Source: Spirochaeta sp.
GTDB lineage: Bacteria; Spirochaetota; Spirochaetia; UBA9216
NCBI GenBank assembly: GCA_003454605.1
Contig: DMKD01000163.1
Location: 1 to 6,423 of the forward strand
Reading direction: 5' to 3'
DNA: 6,423 nt
In this document: piece after piece, positions 5,639-6,423 of the stretch
How positions within the stretch are numbered: the stretch's first letter is position 1
Layout: each line of letters opens with the position of its first letter
Notes under the pieces: generated by a model
Told to the model about the DNA's origin: nothing
Database searches by the model: none
What the model saw: only the letters and a program-made list of their open reading frames with translations
Program-made: the position numbers and the translations under genes

Positions 5639-6423
5639 TTATTTCCCGTCTGAGTAATAATTGATAAGACAGCCTGAGACTATGATATCCAGTTCGCTGT
5701 CGGTTAAATCTTTCAGATAGAGGGTTATTTCTTTAACACTTGCAGCTGAAATCACAAATGCCTTCATTTCTTCTTTCTTATTCTGCAGAGCTTCTCTGAT
5801 ATTCGGAACAAAGATGTAGTCAAGCACATTGAAATCAGCTTCTGATTTATCTACAGTGAACGGAAGTATTCCCCAATTAATCAGGTTGCTGCGATACCGT
5901 TTTGTCGCGTATTCAACGGCTATGTTTGCCCAGCCGCCGAGAACCTTCTGACATGAAGCGGCCTGTTCACGTGCTGAACCGTCACCGGGCTTGTTGGCGA
6001 AGATCAGGCTTCCTGTTCCCGTGTTCTGTGCAGAACATTTACCGGCTTCCTTATTTATTCTCTCAATGAGTTTCGAGAATTCAGCATCTGCTCTATCTTC
6101 CCTGCGGTCTGTTTCGGTTTTATAGCTTCCTTTTGCGCGTCCGACATACTCGGGATCACGCCGTGACAGGGTGAACTCGGCCAGCCTGAGCGGATTGGAT
6201 CTGAATGATGATGTTTCGCCGGATGGAATAAGTTCATCGGTGGTGGTTACCGGATCATTTATGACCGCAGCGAACTGAAGCAGAAGATTTTCGGTCAGGG
6301 GTATCATCTGAGGCCAGTCCTTAATATTCGGACCGAATACGAGTTCTTCGTCGGATGTAGGGGTAAGAGCCTTGCTCTTTACTCTGTTTTCATAAATCTC
6401 GCCGCTAAAATGATAGGCGATAT
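5639..6423 (-). CDS. Aconitase-superfamily hydratase, C-terminal part
   Basis: Open from the right edge to TAA at 5639-5641, 261 codons; the N-terminal iron-sulfur domains lie outside. An in-frame ATG at 6305-6307 is internal, since homologous-looking sequence (FGPNIKDWP) precedes it. The visible part is the aconitase C-terminal swivel domain: DELIPSGETSS and RDPEYVGRAK (lead-in), then DGSAREQAAS (about 5950-5985) and YRSNLINWGILPF (about 5855-5895). These correspond to the GSSRE and SNLxxxGxLPL blocks of aconitase; the catalytic Ser and the Arg remain, the second Ser is Ala. The group is usually annotated only as 'hydratase'; it probably interconverts a hydroxy-di/tricarboxylate and its dehydrated form with a 4Fe-4S cluster. 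The substrate is unknown and may not be citrate. Transcribed toward the cyclase gene, sharing its terminator. Confidence 0.85.
   Translation of the reverse strand, partial: IAYHFSGEIYENRVKSKALTPTSDEELVFGPNIKDWPQMIPLTENLLLQFAAVINDPVTTTDELIPSGETSSFRSNPLRLAEFTLSRRDPEYVGRAKGSYKTETDRREDRADAEFSKLIERINKEAGKCSAQNTGTGSLIFANKPGDGSAREQAASCQKVLGGWANIAVEYATKRYRSNLINWGILPFTVDKSEADFNVLDYIFVPNIREALQNKKEEMKAFVISAASVKEITLYLKDLTDSELDIIVSGCLINYYSDGK

Noticed and set aside
1..6423. CRISPR array, tRNA, insertion sequence, phage or toxin-antitoxin module
   Set aside because: No regularly spaced repeats, cloverleaf-like sequence, transposase or terminal inverted repeats were seen on either strand.

Overview
The window looks like part of a free-living or anaerobic spirochaete chromosome. 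This is an inference from gene content: a very large membrane adenylate cyclase with a 7TMR-DISM front end and a spirochaete-like cyclase linker and C-terminal helical repeat, a reverse rubrerythrin paired with PerR, and an aconitase-family hydratase. Base composition is moderate and even, genes are closely packed, and I see no mobile element, tRNA, rRNA or CRISPR array. No stretch longer than about 105 bases lacks a gene.

Layout, left to right: (1) the C-terminal 130 codons of a Uma2-family (PD-(D/E)XK) protein on +, whose stop codon overlaps that of the convergent perR gene. (2) A minus-strand peroxide-defence unit, rbr then perR, with a 41-nt hairpin between them. Ahead of rbr is a near-consensus sigma-70 promoter covered by up to three PerR-box-like sites. 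(3) A small YdeI/OmpD-associated-type gene on +, divergent from rbr, with a -35 element facing that of rbr and probably a leaderless mRNA. (4) A 6-oxopurine-type phosphoribosyltransferase on -. (5) Divergent from it, a 1066-residue membrane adenylate cyclase on +. (6) A two-way terminator, then the C-terminal part of an aconitase-superfamily hydratase on -, running off the right edge.

The most interesting gene is the cyclase. Between its 7TM sensor and its apparently intact class III catalytic domain lies a complete-looking hybrid histidine kinase in which the key catalytic positions have been lost: the phospho-accepting His is Ile, the ATP-lid glycines are gone, and the receiver has lost its acidic pair, Thr and Lys. 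It seems to be a pseudo-phosphorelay reused as a transmission or scaffold element for cAMP synthesis. The peroxide unit is conventional in content, but its operator arrangement and intergenic hairpin deserve a look.
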